Numbered from the stretch's first letter, positions 11,801 through 23,200 are shown. The stretch is 64,000 nt of DNA from Apoda limacodes (GCA_946406115.1 OX291562.1:11624001-11688000); one strand, 5' to 3'. Program-made: numbers and translations. The notes: generated from the letters alone by a model not told the origin.

Positions 11801-11913
11801 TTCCATGACAAACAGGGTAAAATCAGGCGGCCTTATTGCTGAAAAGCGATCTCTGCTAAAAAAGTGGGGAAAGTGTGGCCCAATTATCCTGAGTTTCTTA
11901 CCTATATATATTA

Positions 11914-12145
11914 CTAGCTTTTGCCCGCCGCTCCGCCCGCCCAATATTCGGTTATCGGCGTGCAATTTCAACAGCATGAGTAAAGTAAGTCCACGTGAAA
12001 TTCGTTAGTTATTAGAAAAAATCGAATTTTTAGGGATATAAATTATCCCATATTATATCCGTCCTTCAGCAATCACTGAGCTTCAAAAATCAGCTCATTT
12101 GGTTTTTCCAAATTACTGTAGTTAGGATAAATAAACGCACCAACA
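11914..12145 (-). mobile_element. Helitron-like element, degenerate
   Basis: In plus-strand terms it starts with CTAG at 11914, then CTTTTGCCCGCCGCTCCGCC and CGGTTATCGGCGTGCAATTT, the same order as the other copies here. Read on the minus strand this is the 3' end: a GC hairpin region followed by CTAG. The 5' end is not clear; it fades out near 12145. Just upstream, 11815-11880 holds GCGGCCTTATTGCTGAAAAG, a phrase I associate with another dispersed lepidopteran repeat. Confidence 0.55.
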
Positions 12146-12929
12146 TACATAAAAATATGAACCCTTAAAAAATTACAATCTTTTTTTCGAGCAGCAGTGT
12201 AAAGAAGAGGGTAAACCGAAGACGTTATGTTGCAGCGTTTTGTTCAAATGTGTACGTTACACTTTTCTTTGAAAATGGAAACGCACCGCATATAAGACTT
12301 CATTTAAAAGCTGCATATTTAGTCGAATCCTGAACGAGCTTTAAGCTTGTAAAAAGAATCATAGAGAAGGAACTGTACACCTACAAGCAAAACTGTCTTT
12401 TTTTTTAGGATTTTTTTTATTATTTGTTAGTGAAGTATAAAAAACCTTTACAATAGCCGTAAAACTGCGATTTTTTTCCAAAGAAGAAAAAAATTCTACA
12501 TTGACTAAATATCGATTTAAGGTTTCCGTAGGCAAATGGCAAAAAGGAACACTAATACCACGAAAGTCAGAGCACTACCACCCGCCACCATTTCATCTAT
12601 TCTTAAATTTTACATAAAACATCTCGTTCAACAGTTTTGTATTAAAATTGAGAAAAAAAAATTTGGGATTTCAACTTTCAATTGCGGATGGACAATATTT
12701 TTTGCTCAATTGGGGTGTTTAGGATGCAGTTGTATGGGACTTCGAAAATGCAAATGTTTTTCCATTATATTATGCGAGGCTTAGAATTTAAAAATTGTGT
12801 GTCGCTCTTCCCCCTCCTCCCCCCTCTAACATTTAAACCTTATTCTAAAATCTGGAAAATATCAGTAAATAAAGCTCTAAAAATATCTACTTTTAAAATT
12901 ATTTTGAGCAAATATAAATAAAAAGTTTT
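12146..12929. other. AT-rich stretch, probably body of an old repeat
   Basis: Poly-T and poly-A runs and phrases such as CTACCACCCGCCACCATTTC suggest an old dispersed repeat. It probably belongs with the family head at 12930-12988, but I cannot fix a boundary. No gene recognised. Confidence 0.35.
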
Positions 12930-12988
12930 TCTCATTTTATGGAACCCTAAGTTAGTATGTGTGCGACACGCACTTGGCCATTTTTTTT
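12930..12988 (-). repeat. CCAAGTGCGAGTC-family repeat, head end
   Basis: ATGGAACCCTAAGTTAGTAT then GTGCGACACGCACTTGGCCA is the complement of this family's head (GGCCAAGTGC..., then GGGTTCC). Confidence 0.55.
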
Positions 12989-13427
12989 GTCTTTTAACTT
13001 CTTGGTTGTCATTTTTTCTTTCTATTTTATTTCTTGACATTAAAAGGACTTTCTAACAATTTGATAATAAGCATATCTTGAATTAGTAAAAGAAAACATC
13101 TGCCTGTCTGAAGCCTTAAAAATGTACGTACGTTAATAAATATGTACAATAATAATTCAGCTGCAATATGAAAACCAAAATCATAAAAACGTCAGCTGAC
13201 AAAAAACTCTAAATGAAGCACATTACTTTTCGGGTGTACATTCACACAGCGCAGTAGAAGCTCGAATTAAATCCGTATAAGAAAATTGCTTTCCCCGATT
13301 TGTGTTGTCGGACCCAAATTTAGCTTTAGCTTACTTTACCGTACAATAGTTAAACTGAATTTTAGGCTTATTGCGAAGACGGTTTATGGTATTCTTTAAA
13401 GCTGCTACTTTGCTTGCCTTGCCTGAA

Positions 13428-13558
13428 GGACCGAGTGGCGCAATATTAGAAAGATGGGCTGCCATGTTAAAGGTACCGGGTTAGATTCCCCAGTTTGGTC
13501 AATCAATATTGTTACAATTAGTAAATTACAAGGTTGTCTTGACTCTGGTTTGTGCTTT
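13428..13558 (+). repeat. tRNA-derived SINE head
   Basis: ACCGAGTGGCGCAATATTAG resembles an A box, and CCGGGTTAGATTCCCC (13476-13491) is close to the pol III B box GGTTCGANTCC. The spacing is tRNA-like, but the sequence does not fold into an intact tRNA that I can see. It runs directly into the left arm of the foldback at 13559, so the SINE body may be part of that arm. Confidence 0.5.
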
Positions 13559-14964
13559 CTTAAGAGCCAGTGGAAAGCTACCTGTATGTATTTGACCGGA
13601 CCTGGGGTTTTGTACAGTGAGGCCCCTATACCTTCCATATATGAGATGGGAGGTCACTAAGCCCCAAGTGGTGGACGCGGCGCGCGGTCAGGTAAGACAG
13701 GTATCGATTTTTCGCGAATTTTAAATGCATTTGACCACGTCTGCCGTTTTGAAATTAGGTAATATATTATTATTATTATCTAAAAACAACAATGGCAGAC
13801 CATTATCGCGCGTTTAGCATCGTGGCAGACAGATTTAAAAGTGCTGAAAAAACTTAAATTTTGAATTTAATTGACCAGATCTGATATTGATATATTTTAT
13901 TTATTAGGGTCTTGAAAACTTATATTGATCACGGCAGACGACTTCATTGAGTACACACATCAGCAGACAACAAAATCTTAGTAGTCCATTGAAATGTTAC
14001 ATGAGCTTTGCATTTTTTAGAGTACGCAATTTTATTTTTGGGACATGTATGACTCCAATTTTAATTATTGTCATTCCACAAACTTTCACATTTGACGTTG
14101 ATTTAGATTCGGAGCACAGCCTGGACCATCGAAGAAAAGTAGATTACAGTAGCTAGCTAATAAGTGATTGAAAATATTATGATCTCGAGGATTACCTTAT
14201 AAGCAAGATGTCCGAGGAGTAGGCCACCTGGGGATACCACGTTAAAAAAAACGCGCCTACAGACTCTACCTCATGGGATACCTCAAAAGAGTTAGGAATG
14301 AATAAGTAATGTTGTACGAATTTAACAAAAAAAATTTAAGAATATATTTACAGTAAAAAAAAAGTTAAACATTTCGTTTTGACCGGATTACTGATGAGCA
14401 TTGACGAATCCGGTCATCTTTGGAGCGCTGTAACAGCGTTTTATATGAATGAAATTTTAAAAATTACAGGGAAATAATGTCCCAAAAATAAAATTGCGTC
14501 CTCTAAAAAATGCAAAGCTCATGTAACATTTCAATGGACTACTAAGATTTTGTTGTCTGCTGATGTGTGTACTCAATGAAGTCGTCTGCCGTGATCAATA
14601 TAAGTTTTCAAAACCCTAATAAATAAAATATATTAATGGCAGATCTGGTCAATTAAATTCAAAATTTAAGTTTTTTCAGCACTTTTAAATCTGTCTGCCA
14701 CGATGCTAAACGCGCGATAATGGTCTGCCATTGTTGTTTTTAGATAATAATAATAATATATTATCTAATTTCAAAACGGCAGACGTGGTCAAATGCATTT
14801 AAAATTCGCGAAAAATCGATACCTGTCTTACCTGACCGCGCGCCGCGTCCACCACTTGGGGCTTAGTGACCCCCCATCTCATATATGGTAGGCATAGGGG
14901 CCTCACTGTACAAAACCACAGGTCCGGTCAAATAAATACAGGTAGCTTTCCACTAGCTCTTAAG
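13559..14964. mobile_element. 1.4-kb foldback element with 488-bp inverted arms
   Basis: The left arm (13559-14046) and right arm (14477-14964) are near-perfect reverse complements of equal length, differing by scattered substitutions. Landmarks mirror each other: CTTAAGAGCCAGTGGAAAG with its complement at 14946-14964, the GCGCGCGGTCAGGTAAGACAG segment, ATGGCAGACCATTATCGCGC, and ACGCAATTTTATTTTTGGGA at the inner ends. The 430-bp spacer (14047-14476) is AT-rich and holds no coding frame over 70 codons. No transposase is visible. It is either a foldback-type nonautonomous transposon or an inverted duplication of a composite repeat; the SINE-like head just outside the left arm, absent on the right, favours the second. 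Confidence 0.8.
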
Positions 14965-15820
14965 CCTTTGTTGAAAGTTGTGAGTTAGAAGCATACGTCC
15001 GTAATACTTCTAACCACCCTTACGGGGATAAAGTGTCGTGATGGTATAATATTTTGTGTCTCGTCGTGTGTGAATTAATGTGTGTGTGATTTTGTCTGTT
15101 GAACTGTGAACTTCTCGTTGTCTTAAATGTTGTTTTTTGCATTAAATTTTTAAAATTTAATTTTTACCAAATTCTTCTCAATGAAAATCTAAATGCTTCT
15201 GTTTAAAAATCTCATTTTAACTTACCTAATAGGTACTTGTTAGGGTTTATATGAGTAATACTTGTTAACTCGCATATAGACAAAATATATTACTTAGTAA
15301 GGGCTTAACGTAGCTGTTTGTTCTGGTGGTGATAAAAATCGCGGGACCTGACCAACGTGATATCATTCAATATACGCAAGTTGACAATATTTCACGTATA
15401 TATGGTAATAATAGATGGCGCTATTTTCCTATTATGAAAAATCGTGTTTGTTTCCATTCAATTGGCCATATATCTTTGCTTTTATATTAATAAAGACTCG
15501 TGTTTTCGCTGTTAAAGTATGAATATATTCGTTACCCGCGGCCTGTAAATCCAAATACGAGGATATATTTTTATAATTTGTATCACAGGTGTACTTTACC
15601 AGTATGAAATAAAGCAGTTTGTGTCCGCTTTTGCATTGAAATGTAGAATATATTTTGACTGATCATTATACTATTGACCCTTCTTCGAAGATCCCGGTTT
15701 TGAAATATTTCTGAGTCTTTTATTAAAATATCATCCAATTTAATAGTTAAAATTTTAATAATAATAGATTATTATTATTATATTTATTATTAGTCGCTAA
15801 AAATAATCACGTTATTAAAT
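14965..15820. other. AT-rich stretch, nothing recognised
   Basis: A small hairpin (TTAGAAGCATACG ... TACTTCTAA) occurs near 14987-15013, and an ATAGATGGCGCT phrase near 15410. Runs of AATAAT/ATTATT make a low-complexity palindrome at about 15757-15795. No gene recognised. Confidence 0.45.
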
Positions 15821-16045
15821 CTATATAAATAAATATATTTATATAATAATTTGACTGACTGTTATATCAACGTATAGCCCAAACTACTGTGTCTAGAGTC
15901 TTAACATTTTGCACAGAGGTTCCTGTATAACATAGGCGAAACCTAAGAAACTTGCAAAATAAATGCTTAGGGGGTTTTAATAGAGGGTTGGAAATTTCTA
16001 TGGAAATCCATCATTTTTGGTTAAAATTAGGATTGACATTGATAT
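15821..16045 (-). repeat. CAGTCAGTCAG-type dispersed repeat, copy 2
   Basis: The complement of the family at 775-1573: it begins with the TA-rich tail and TGACTGACTG, and continues through the complement of GCAAAATGTTAAGACTCTAG and the complement of ATTTCCATAGAAATTTCCAA. Confidence 0.6.
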
Positions 16046-16461
16046 GAAATCCGGTATTCTTGCAGGTATAAACATAAACAGTCATAACCTATCTTATACA
16101 GGTAAATATATATATAATTAAATAAACTTAGTCTGTCTGTCTTGTATGTGACAAAATTTAGACCAAAATTAATCTGCTCACTTTCACTGATACTTCAATC
16201 AGTCCAAATATTTACCTCCCTTCTTTAATATCAGCTTATACTCACGTACTTACCCATTATAGGATTTAGATTTATTTCTTACGTAATAATTTCATCCCCA
16301 AATCCAATTTTCACCCTTATTAAATGTCCGGCGACGCGTGTTATTAAAAAATAGATCAGTCTGTATAACTGTTTAGCATAACAAAAGAAGGACTAAGTGA
16401 CAGCTTTATGTATAGATACTTCATACAGATGAACATATTATTATAAAAAAAAAAAACAATA

Positions 16462-17082
16462 TTTTTAGGGTTCCGTAGCCAAATGGCTCATGTTTGTCTG
16501 TCTGTCTGTCCGTCCGTATGTCACAGCCACTTCTTTCCGAAACTATAAGAACTATACTGATGAAACTTGGTAAGTAGATGTATTCTGTAAACCACATTAA
16601 GATTTTCACACAAAAATAGAAAAAAAAACAATATTTTTTTTGAGTTCCACATACTTACAACTGAAACTCAAAATTTTTTTTTTCATCACAGCGTCATAGG
16701 TCTTCATAGGTCTTCAAAAATGATATTTCTATGAAGTTTCTAATTTCTGTTGTTTCTAAACTGAAAAGTTTGCGCGAGAGACACTTCCAAAGTGGTAAAA
16801 TGTGTGTCCCCCCCCCTGTAACTTCTAAAATAAGAGAATGATAAAACTAAAAAAATAAATATGATGTACATGACCATGCAAACTTCCACCGAAAATTGGT
16901 TTGAATGAGATCTAGAAAGTAGTTTTTTTTTTAATACGTCATAAATCGTAAACCGCAATTTACCTTTCATTCAATCAACTCAAATATAAAAATATTTTTG
17001 TTTGTGTTTGTAGATAACATAAATGGTGGTAGTTACGGAACCCTCGGTGCGCGAGTCCAACTCGCACTTGGCTGGTTTTTTA
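16462..17082 (-). repeat. CCAAGTGCGAGTC-family dispersed repeat, near-complete copy
   Basis: Both ends are present in reverse orientation. The left end reads TTTTTAGGGTTCCGTAGCC followed by GTCTGTCTGTCTGTCCG, and the right end reads CGGAACCCTCGGTGCGCGAG, CCAACTCGCACTTGGCTGG and a T run. Length is about 620 bp. The family is abundant in this window (at least a dozen pieces in both orientations) and noncoding. The head resembles a tRNA-like or SINE head, but I cannot prove that. Confidence 0.75.
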
Positions 17083-17394
17083 TTTTACGTATCTTTAAAT
17101 TAAAATTTTAGAAGCTAGTTCCTGTCCATTCTGAACTTATGTTTTTTAGTTCGTCAAATATTGGCAAAGGAGGTATATTATCATGCCCCTTGTCTTTGAT
17201 TTTACCACTAATTGGGTACTTAAAAGGAACAGATACACTGTAAAAGCAGAAGCAGGATTGCGACGATGGTTATCATGGATGGCTTACCACCTGTCAGGCA
17301 GTACTTAAGTAGTTGGAGGTGAAAAGAGGACGTCTCGCACATAAAGTTATGGGTTAAGTTACATATACTACAAATGTACATCTGTGTGTTTATT
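17083..17394. other. Unassigned stretch
   Basis: A moderately GC-balanced segment around 17250-17340 (GACGATGGTTATCATGG, CACCTGTCAGGCAGTA) has no recognisable domain or repeat identity. Confidence 0.4.
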
Positions 17395-17936
17395 TATTTG
17401 TTTTGCTTTGCAAAATAGTAAAATTCGGCGATCGGTGTACGATTTCAACAATAACTCCTTAATTAATCCTTAATAATTGTAGAAAAAAAACCGACTCACA
17501 CTTTGCGTTTATAAGTAGCATTTGTTCTATCCCAAGACTCAAATTATCTTCATGCCAAATTTGCACGCGGATCCGCCCGCCATAAAGTCGGTTTTCGGTG
17601 TAGGATTTACACTTACGCATTTACAATATATTTATTCCGCCCGCCCTTAATTTGGGTATCGGCGTGTGATTCTTACGTCAACTCCTTGATTATACTAAAA
17701 AAGTTTGTTATAGCAAAGCAGCTATGGTTCGTTCGCGGACTTCGGTTATACTTACCCCTGTGGGAACTTTTGAATTTTCCGGGATAAAAAGTAGCCTTTG
17801 TGTTAATTCAGGGTATCAGCTACCTCCATACCAAATTTCATCAAAATTGGCCCAGCCGATTGAGCGTGAAGAAGTAACAAACACAGTCACAAACTGTCGC
17901 CTTTATAATATTAATGTGATAGTGTTAAGTAACAGT
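17395..17936 (-). mobile_element. Cluster of degenerate Helitron-like copies
   Basis: At least two overlapping or tandem pieces carry the family signatures in reverse orientation: CGGCGATCGGTGTACGATTT (17427), CCGCCCGCCCTTAATTTGGG (17638), CGGGATAAAAAGTAGCCTTT (17780), CCAAATTTCATCAAAATTGG and CTTTATAATATTAATGTGAT (17902). The repeated GGTATCGGCGTGTG-like phrase within one block suggests one copy inserted beside another. Confidence 0.6.
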
Positions 17937-18035
17937 AATTAAAAATAAGTACACGCATAGTAGCGTTTCACTTATTGTTACAAAGTATTATTCTAAAGCC
18001 TCCAGATCCTGATTATTTTGGCATATTATAACAAA

Positions 18036-18451
18036 CTAGCTTCTGTTAGCGGCTTCGCCCGCGCTAAATTTCATTATCGGCGTAGGTTCTTACGGCAGCT
18101 CCTCAATTATAGAAAAAAAACAAACTATCAAATATTACCTCCTTAATGGCATAATACATAAGTGTCTGTGAAATCATCGAAATACCCAACCCAGTTTGTC
18201 AAGCCGTTTAGAAGTTATGTGAAAAAGATAAGTACGGAAGGACAATTCTTACTACCCTTTGTCCTATTACTTATTTTCCCGTAGGAATGAAGCATTTTCC
18301 CGCGGTAAAAAGTAGCCTATGTTTATCAGGGATAATGTCGGCTTCTAATGGTAAAAGATTTTTTCAAATCAGTTCCTACTGGACTTTCGGAGCCTATTCA
18401 ATACAAACATACTTACATACAAACCTTTCCTCTTTATAATATTAGTATAGA
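18036..18451 (-). mobile_element. Complete nonautonomous Helitron-like element
   Basis: Read on the minus strand, it begins TCTATACTAATATTATAAAG right after a host A, and ends with the GC-rich GCGGGCGAAGCCGCTAACAG then AAGCTAG right before a host T. Starting with TC, ending with CTAG after a GC-rich hairpin-like stretch, and inserting between A and T without a target duplication are the Helitron hallmarks. The 416-bp length and lack of any frame make it nonautonomous. Internal landmarks (AAAAAGTAGCCTATG, CGGCGTAGGTTCTTACGGCA) are shared with the other copies. Confidence 0.75.
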
Positions 18452-18489
18452 TTCGTTCAATGCAATACGAATGTAGTTAACAAATAAAG

Positions 18490-18720
18490 GCAAGGTCACC
18501 ATAAAATCACCGATATTCGTTCCGCTCCCGCCAATTTTACGTTCCCGGCAGTTAAACTATAACTACCCTCAATATCTCACGTTCTAGTGTATTAGCTGCT
18601 TACTCGATCGTGTGATTAAAAATTATGCAGTCACTCGCGGACGGGTCTTCACCGCTGTCGGACGTGCGGTCGGCGCGTGCCAAAGCTTTTATTGCTTCAA
18701 AAGCTTTTTTAAACCGTAAT
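18490..18720. promoter_or_regulatory. GC-rich patch, possible promoter or first-exon region
   Basis: GC and CpG rise sharply against the AT-rich surroundings (CGTTCCGCTCCCGCC, GGACGTGCGGTCGGCGCGTG). It overlaps the start of the small frame at 18625. No TATA box or known initiator can be assigned with confidence. Confidence 0.2.
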
Positions 18721-18783
18721 GATTGGTTAAGAGAGCTGTACAGTGGTTTTAAATGGTTTTTAATGGGATTAACGTCGTATTAA
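18625..18783 (+). CDS. Candidate 52-residue open frame, unrecognised
   Basis: ATG at 18625 opens a frame of 52 codons ending TAA at 18781-18783. The first third (MQSLADGSSPLSDVRSARAK) is encoded by GC-rich sequence, and the rest is AT-richer (..NDWLRELYSGFKWFLMGLTS). The context before the ATG (AAAATT) is only fair for initiation. I recognise no family. It could be a small peptide, a first coding exon that splices before the stop, or chance. The composition shift within the frame argues against a single uniform gene. Confidence 0.2.
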   Translation: MQSLADGSSPLSDVRSARAKAFIASKAFLNRNDWLRELYSGFKWFLMGLTSY

Positions 18784-19123
18784 GGCAGAATGTTTATACT
18801 GAAATGTAATGTTAAAGTATTTATTACTACTACTAATCTCTATAACGATAAATTTATTCATCTATACTTATTTGGTTTAATATAGATACTAATATAATAT
18901 AGCTGAAGAGTTTATTTTTTTGTTTCAACGCTCTAACCTCTGACACTACCATTCGGATTTGAAAAAATATTTTTGCGTTCGATTATTCTTGGCGAAGGGT
19001 TTAACATTGCGTTACGGACGTTAGGAGCCGAGCAAACAGTAAATTATATTACCGCGGGCGAGCAGGTCATCTAGTGCTGTTATTATAAAACTAAGATAAC
19101 TGTTTAAGTATTTAATATATATA
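18784..19123. other. AT-rich stretch, nothing recognised
   Basis: No gene or recognisable repeat. A GGAGCCGAGCAAACAG / ACCGCGGGCGAGCAGGTC patch near 19020-19070 is slightly GC-rich but unidentified. Confidence 0.4.
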
Positions 19124-19380
19124 CTCTCTCGTAGCCTAGTTGGTAGTGTGATGGACTGCCGTGCAGAGGGTGTGGGTTCGATTCCCGCACTGGAGCATTA
19201 TTTATGTGTTAAACATTTGTGTTTGTCTTGAGTCTGGGTGTACTTATGTATGATGTGTATGTATTTACAAAAAAAAAAGTAATATATATGTATTTATATC
19301 CGTTGTCTGGTACCCATAACACAAGCTTTGCTTACTTTAGGGCTAGACGGCGCTGTGTGTAATATCCAAAAATATTTATA
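19124..19380 (+). mobile_element. tRNA-derived SINE, complete
   Basis: The tRNA-like head has an A box (TAGCCTAGTTGGTAG, 19132-19146) and a near-perfect B box (GGGTTCGATTCCC, 19174-19186). A body follows with TTGTCTTGAGTCTGGGTGT, a TATGTATTTATATCCGTTG segment, GTACCCATAACACAAGC, and an AT-rich end near AATATTTATATTAAAA. This layout matches a common lepidopteran SINE type. A reverse copy is at 57488-57716. Confidence 0.75.
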
Positions 19381-19689
19381 TTAAAAAACACTTGGGTTGG
19401 GTACATTGTCTCATTAAACTCTAACAAAGACTTTAAATTTTTATCTTTGTCTGTCTGTCTGTTTGTTTGAGCACCGCTATTAAACTAATTGCAATGGGTA
19501 ACAGAATAATATGGGTCCGAGATTAATACACAGGATTTTTTTCATCTTAAAAAAAAATCAGAAACCACGCAAACTATGTCACGGGTGTTGACTTATATTT
19601 TATTAAAAGAATAGAAGTCTATTAATATTAAATAAAATTTGATATTTGAGTGTACACAGTAGCTTTTGAGTTACAATATTTATTATATA

Positions 19690-19945
19690 CTAGCTTTTAC
19701 CCGCCCGCGCTAAATTTGGATATCAGCTTGGGATTTCTAAGGCAACTCCTTGATTTTATAGTAAGAAAATTTGCTATAGCAAGCTATAACTGTAGCTATA
19801 GTTAATCTGTGTGAAATTGGGTTATAGTTAGGTATGCCTGCGACAACTGTTCCGAGATAAAAAGTAAGATATATCCTTCTCCGTCCCTTCATCAATCTCT
19901 GGGCAAAAAAACAGCTCAATTAACAAACATACTTTTACAAATGAG
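19690..19945 (-). mobile_element. Helitron-like element, 3' part
   Basis: CTAG at 19690-19693, then CTTTTACCCGCCCGCGCTAA, GATATCAGCTTGGGATTTCT and CGAGATAAAAAGTAAGATAT: the family order in reverse orientation. The 5' end (TATAATATTAGTA type) is lost; the copy fades after AATTAACAAACATACTTTTA. Confidence 0.6.
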
Positions 19946-20439
19946 TTAGTTAAGATGTAAAAACCAACTTTCAAAGGAAGAAGTCTATCAAATTCGACAA
20001 CATGAGGTTTTGATTGTATCGTAGGTATAGATTCTTGAAGGTACAAGTTGGTTCAATCTCCCGGAATGGAGGTGTTCAACCGTGAAATGGATATCTCTTA
20101 CCATATATCGATTTGCGGCCTGTGCTCTCGTGCAAACGATTAATGGAATCTTCTAGAATGGTGACAACACAACACGCGGCACAATGGAAATGCTTAAGAG
20201 GGGCATAAAGTTAAATTGCTCATAGTAGAATTAAATTTTCAGTGAGTAACTAAGTCAAATAAAAAGTTGGACTTGTCATATAATTTTCAGGTCTCATATT
20301 AGCAAAAATAAATTGTGATAAAATTTTCTCAATAGACAAAATTCACGAAGTTACCTCTAATATCTCTCGTACTCTCTGCTTCATAAAAACAAAAAAAAAT
20401 TACATGTTTGACTTTGTTTTTAGTAGCTTACTAACTTAT

Positions 20440-20640
20440 TTTTATTACCTAATAAGTGTTTCGGTACATATTGTATACTCTTTAGCTGATTATCAAAGTA
20501 TTGTATTGTTACTTTAAATAGCACTTCTTGCCAGTTTTTTTTTGGCAGAAATTAACATTTAATTGTTTACATTGTTTTGACGATTCAAAAGTGTTCTTTA
20601 GCAACCTTTTTGAATAAATATTGTTTGATTTGATTTAATG
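20440..20640 (+). repeat. Dispersed repeat with CACTTCTTGCCAG...GACGATTCAAAAGTG tail
   Basis: It contains GCACTTCTTGCCAG, GGCAGAA, TTGACGATTCAAAAGTG and an ending TTGAATAAATATTGTTTGA. This is a common lepidopteran repeat, probably a non-LTR 3' end. A reverse copy lies at 54165-54290. Confidence 0.5.
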
Positions 20641-20944
20641 TTCCTCAATTATTGATTCATTTTTATAATGATGCATATAATTAAGCAGATATTATATTAT
20701 AATATTGCTTTATACAAAACCTAGGGCTATATTAGCAAATTTTTAATACAAATAATAATATTTGAGTTATCAATATTAAATGCTTTTCGTCCTACCACGT
20801 TCATATTCCACGTTGTTTGCAGAATTCGTTTGATTTTATGCCCCCTTAAGTCACTTGTTTTGTATGTTGTCACCTACTGCAAGTATATTTCAACGTATTG
20901 GAAAACATCGTGATTTTATTGCTTGCCAGCCTTCATAAGTCTTC

Positions 20945-21230
20945 ACTGTTGGGGCACGGCCTGCCCTCATAAGCGAGGGTGATTTGGGCCATAGCCCACA
21001 CGCGAATCCAGTGCGGATTGTTGACTTCACAAACGTCTTTTTTTTTCTTGACGTATGCAGGTTTTCTCACGATATTTTCCTTCACCGAAAAGACAGTGAT
21101 GTTAATAAATTAATCAGTGTACTTGAGAAATTAAGAAAAGACTCATTGGAACACGCTGACCCCGGGGTTCGAACCTCCGCCACTTGGGACGTGAAGTAAA
21201 ATTTAAACACCTCAGCCGCCACCGACTACA
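20945..21230 (-). mobile_element. tRNA-headed SINE of the GGCGGAGGTTCGA type
   Basis: Reverse orientation. The head (complement GGCGGAGGTTCGAACCCCGG, a B-box-like segment) is at 21160-21183. The body includes the complements of TTTTCGGTGAAGGAAAATAT and CATACGTCAAG, and ends near the complement of GGGCAGGCCGTGCCCCAAC. A forward copy at 33190-33435 aligns throughout. Confidence 0.65.
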
Positions 21231-21754
21231 TTACTAAAACGTGAACATGAAAATGGTCGTCCAAAAATCGTATAAAACATCTGTATTTTGAAAAACCTAA
21301 AATAGTGGCCAAAGTTACAACACATGAATTTATCGAAGCTGAAATTTTACTTTACTTGGTTTAAGAAAGGGTGTTATCAAAATGTGTGCTATATTTAAGT
21401 TAAATTTATTTTTTTATTCATTTTTAAGAGTCGAGGACTACCGGTAGTACCTACCCTATAGGTTTGATTGTCTTGTCTACACGCCGGTAAATATGAAAAT
21501 ATTGGCTAAGGGTTTTAAAAGGCCATAATATTATTATTATCATGCGCATCAAAAGATTTACACTTTGCGGTTCTGAACAAAAGTGTTGACGTACAAACAG
21601 CCAACAAAGTCTGTATAGGATATCGGTATAAGTAAGTATAGGGGTTCCGTTTTTACCTGTTCAAGTGCGAATCCCGAAAATAAAAATCTATTTGCCACTG
21701 TGTTTTCACTAATATACCTGGGCGCTTTGACTATTTAGAAATAATAATTATAAT

Positions 21755-21920
21755 AGGCGAGGGCTGAAGAGTTTCTTGCCGTTTCTTCTCCTCAGAATAC
21801 CTTTGCTTTTCCGAAACGGCAGTAAATTTAGTCAGATTTAGTTTTAAGAGCGGTTGCCCAAACCAAGGTTCGTGTCCAGAACACCCTTGTGCAAACTGCA
21901 CCAATTTAAAAATCGATATA
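21755..21920 (+). repeat. Dispersed repeat fragment (GAGTTTCTTGCCG type)
   Basis: GAAGAGTTTCTTGCCGTTTC, TTTCCGAAACGGCAGTAAAT and CAAACTGCACCAATTTAA form a pattern I associate with lepidopteran non-LTR 3' ends. It is diverged and has no coding potential. Confidence 0.4.
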
Positions 21921-23200
21921 CAAAGTGTAGTTCACTTAGCTTCGTAGATTATGGCCGAATCAATTTTGTATGAAAATATATATAAATAATATTTCCCATA
22001 AAGGGACTTATTATAATGTATATATATACTTTAACTAAGTACATAATATACTACAGGTCGACAAGTAAAGTAATCTTTGAACTTCAGATATCTCCTGGTA
22101 CCCCAATTAACGAGTTGAGAGAGTCGAATTAATAACAAGATGCTCCAATAACAAAGGCCAACTTAGTTTCGTCAAGAACAATCTACTCTTTGTTCTTGCT
22201 GAAGATCGGAGACAATAGTAATGCACTTAGCAATGGCTTCTTGTATAATTAATAACTACTAAGGTTTCGTCACTGCTTTGCCTGCGAGAATTTGGGGTGC
22301 AGCTTTATCTGTTTCCCCCCTTCAGAGCCTCTTTAGGATGATCAGCATCACTGTTTACGTTACCTAATGATTTTAAGGACAGCAGATAATTCGAAATGCT
22401 TTTGCAGTATTGTCACACTGAAATTAATTATATTCTTAGTTCATGTAGTAGAGAAGACGAACTAGTTAGGCCCGTGGAGAGTCTATAATCTCAGTTCATA
22501 TATAGACAACCTAGTTAGGCCTGCGGGGAGTTGCTGTGTGCAAGCGCCTATTTCGTTTTGGCGATTCAGCTATTAAGAGGAGGCATAAGCCAGACATATT
22601 TTGAATATAAAACAGTTTTGCGGAACATTAACGTAGTATGGGCGAAAAACATAAATACTTATTAATAACTCGAATATCGAAAAGGCCTATGCCCATTGGT
22701 CCTTATAGTTTTGGCCTAACGTGAACAGGAACAAACAATATGTGTAATCATCATAAATATGGCTTTGCATAAAAGTTCACTAAAAAAAGTTATGAACTGT
22801 TAAATGGTAAGCGCCGCAGATTGTTTTCAAACAAAATTAATTTTGCCATAATGTCCAAAGTTCCCTAAATTTTACTTTACATTTTGATTTAAAAATAAGA
22901 ACAAAAATGTAAGAGTAAGTTTAAATTTTTTGTTTGGAGCAACTTAAAAAAATATAAAAAAATAATGGCTGACCAGAATCACATGAAACCAAAAACTGCA
23001 AGCACTTGATTTTTTGTTTTTTTTTTTTTAATCAAAATACAAAGTGTAATTCACGGAACTTGTATGAAAAACATTCTACGGCGATTCTTCACATATTATA
23101 ATAAAAATCAAATCTTAGCTATAATAGCTATTACAATAAAGCCTTACGGTAAAAATTTATTAGCTTAAAAACTACCCATCAAAGTATGTCTGTGATAGTG
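21921..23200. other. AT-rich stretch with small repeats
   Basis: No gene. CACTGCTTTGCCTGCGAGAA near 22272 is a fragment of an old dispersed element. ACTAGTTAGGCCCGTGGAGAG (22461) and CCTAGTTAGGCCTGCGGGGAG (22510) form a short imperfect direct duplication about 50 bp apart. Confidence 0.4.

Noticed and set aside
14378..14425. Hammerhead-ribozyme-like core CTGATGAG...GACGAA flanked by GACCGGAT / ATCCGGTC in the foldback spacer
   Set aside because: A hammerhead needs three helices around the core. Here one flanking stem and a poor stem II are possible, but the third helix is missing and GAAA is GAAT, so it is probably a chance hairpin.
15757..15795. ATT/AAT palindrome as a regulatory stem
   Set aside because: It is simple trinucleotide repeat sequence; the self-complementarity follows from composition.
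19132..19186. Possible functional tRNA gene
   Set aside because: Good A and B boxes, but the sequence continues into a SINE body and the acceptor and anticodon stems do not pair properly.
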